From: Sphingomonadales bacterium | Lineage (GTDB): Bacteria > Pseudomonadota > Alphaproteobacteria > Sphingomonadales > Sphingomonadaceae | Assembly: GCA_025360285.1 (NCBI GenBank) | Contig: JANYCM010000025.1 | Span: forward strand, 1 to 5,476 | Length of the DNA: 5,476 bases | Direction of reading: 5' to 3' | In this document: in pieces, positions 4,315 to 5,476 of the stretch | Layout: each line of letters starts with the position of its first letter | Numbering within the stretch: position 1 is the stretch's first letter | Position numbers and translations under genes: made by a program | The notes under the pieces: model-generated | Seen by the model: the letters and a program-made list of their open reading frames with translations, nothing else | Told to the model about the DNA's origin: nothing | Databases searched by the model: none

Positions 4315-5476
4315 TTACGCTTCTGCCCGCTCCGCCAGCCAGCGTTCCAGCCATTTGATCGAATAATTGCCGTCGATGAAGTCCGGCGCTTCGATGATCG
4401 CCTGTTGCAGCGGGATCGTCGTCTTGGGCCCGTGGATGACGAATTCCTCCAGGGCGCGGCGCAGGCGCATCAGCGCGTCGTTGCGGTTGGCACCATAGAC
4501 GATCAGCTTGGCGATCAGCGAGTCATAGTAAGGCGGGATGCGGTAACCGTCATACAGTGCCGAATCGACGCGGACATGCAGGCCGCCCGGCGCATGGAAA
4601 TCGGTGACGCGGCCGGGTGACGGGGCGAAGGTGACGGGGTCTTCGGCGTTGATGCGGCATTCGATGGCATGGCCTTCGAAACGGATCTGATCCTGCGTCA
4701 CGCTCAAGGGCAGCCCGGCGGCGACGCGGATCTGTTCGCGCACCAGGTCAAGGCCGGTGACAGCTTCCGTCACCGGATGCTCCACCTGCAACCTTGTGTT
4801 CATCTCGATGAAATAGAATTTCCCGTCTTCGTACAGGAATTCCATCGTGCCGGCGCCGCGATATTTCAGCTTGGATACGGCCTGGCGAACGATTTCGCCC
4901 ATTTCGGCGCGCTGGTCGGCGTTGAGCGCCGGGGAGGGGGCCTCCTCCAGCACCTTCTGGTGGCGGCGTTGCAGCGAACAATCGCGTTCGCCCATATGGA
5001 CGGCGCCGCCCTTGCCATCGCCGAACACCTGGAATTCGATGTGGCGCGGTTCGGAGAGATATTTTTCCAGATAGACCGTGTCATCGCCGAACGCCGCCTT
5101 TGCCTCCGACTTGGCCTGGGCCACCAGGCCGGGCAGCGATGCGGCGTCGTGAATCACCTTCATGCCCCGCCCGCCGCCGCCGGACGCGGCCTTGACCAGC
5201 ACCGGATAGCCGATTTCATTGGCGATCTTGACCGCCTGTTCGGTTGACGTCAGCGGGCCGTCGGACCCCGGCACCAGCGGCAGGCCGAGCATCGCGGCGG
5301 TGCGCTTGGCCTCGATCTTGTCGCCCATCTTGCGGATATGTTCGGGGTCGGGGCCGATCCAGACGATCTTGTGCTGTTCGACGATCTCGGCAAAGCGCGC
5401 GTTTTCGCTGAGGAAGCCATAGCCGGGGTGGATGGCATCTGCCTGGGCAATTTCGGCCGCCGAAATGATCGCCGGG
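4315..5476 (-). CDS. accC: Acetyl-CoA carboxylase biotin carboxylase subunit (5' end beyond window)
   Basis: ATP-dependent enzyme that carboxylates biotin on the carrier AccB, the first half of the acetyl-CoA carboxylase reaction that commits carbon to fatty-acid synthesis; cytoplasmic. The last 386 residues are visible. About 63 N-terminal residues lie beyond the right edge, judged by alignment from memory to E. coli AccC. Landmarks in order: PAIISAAEIA at the edge, IHPGYGFLSENARFAE, the ATP-binding MGDK lysine (visible residue 53), PGSDGPL, the glycine-rich loop SGGGGRGMKV (98-107), ERDCSLQRRHQK (163-174), FIEMNTRLQVEHPVTE (222-237) with its metal and bicarbonate-site residues, and HVRVDS with the catalytic arginine (visible residue 302). 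The methionine at 5326-5328 is internal, not a start. accB normally lies directly upstream of accC. No disruption is seen. The stop TAA is at 4315-4317. Confidence 0.97.
   Translation of the reverse strand, partial: PAIISAAEIAQADAIHPGYGFLSENARFAEIVEQHKIVWIGPDPEHIRKMGDKIEAKRTAAMLGLPLVPGSDGPLTSTEQAVKIANEIGYPVLVKAASGGGGRGMKVIHDAASLPGLVAQAKSEAKAAFGDDTVYLEKYLSEPRHIEFQVFGDGKGGAVHMGERDCSLQRRHQKVLEEAPSPALNADQRAEMGEIVRQAVSKLKYRGAGTMEFLYEDGKFYFIEMNTRLQVEHPVTEAVTGLDLVREQIRVAAGLPLSVTQDQIRFEGHAIECRINAEDPVTFAPSPGRVTDFHAPGGLHVRVDSALYDGYRIPPYYDSLIAKLIVYGANRNDALMRLRRALEEFVIHGPKTTIPLQQAIIEAPDFIDGNYSIKWLERWLAERAEA

Noticed and set aside
4157..4354. A 65-codon minus-strand frame across the accC-eamA gap
   Set aside because: It is a translation of the palindromic repeat plus the accC end; such repeats commonly yield Ser/Arg/Gly-rich false frames.
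4669..5247. A 192-codon plus-strand frame
   Set aside because: It is exactly antisense to the conserved middle of accC, which has intact motifs throughout.

Overview
The window looks like chromosomal DNA of an alphaproteobacterium, most likely one of the Sphingomonadales. From about position 300 onward it is GC-rich. It carries an alphaproteobacterial gene neighbourhood: an NDUFA12-type complex I accessory subunit, MlaD, a DUF2155 protein, leucyl/phenylalanyl-tRNA-protein transferase (aat) and the biotin carboxylase subunit of acetyl-CoA carboxylase (accC). The lineage call rests on this gene set and on recognised protein features; no search was run.

Layout. Positions 1-300 are AT-rich (about 42% GC by hand count) and hold no intact gene. 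Reading-frame fragments there look like a decayed foreign gene. A GC-rich orphan 3' gene end follows at 291-464, then an intergenic stretch with a good promoter and candidate operator repeats. Next is a two-gene ccdAB toxin-antitoxin module (592-1148). A tightly packed forward run follows, NDUFA12 / mlaD / DUF2155 (1194-2627), with 1-base overlaps or gaps between genes. The DUF2155 gene runs 154 bases into the convergent aat gene. The reverse-strand genes, in transcription order, are accC (cut by the right edge), a 137-base fold-back repeat resembling a REP doublet, a DMT/EamA-type transporter gene, and aat.

How the parts relate. CcdA and CcdB form a self-contained toxin-antitoxin unit, probably autoregulated at the promoter just upstream. 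It lies next to the foreign-looking remnants, as if the left end were a small patch of acquired DNA abutting a conserved core block. The forward core run serves the cell envelope and respiratory membrane (complex I assembly, phospholipid transport, a secreted DUF2155 protein). The reverse genes cover fatty-acid synthesis (accC), small-molecule export or import (EamA) and N-degron tagging (aat). They share co-orientation rather than one pathway.

I see no clearly new multi-gene system. The most interesting features are the antisense overlap of two conserved protein C-termini, the REP-doublet-like element between accC and the transporter, and the remnant-rich left end beside ccdAB.
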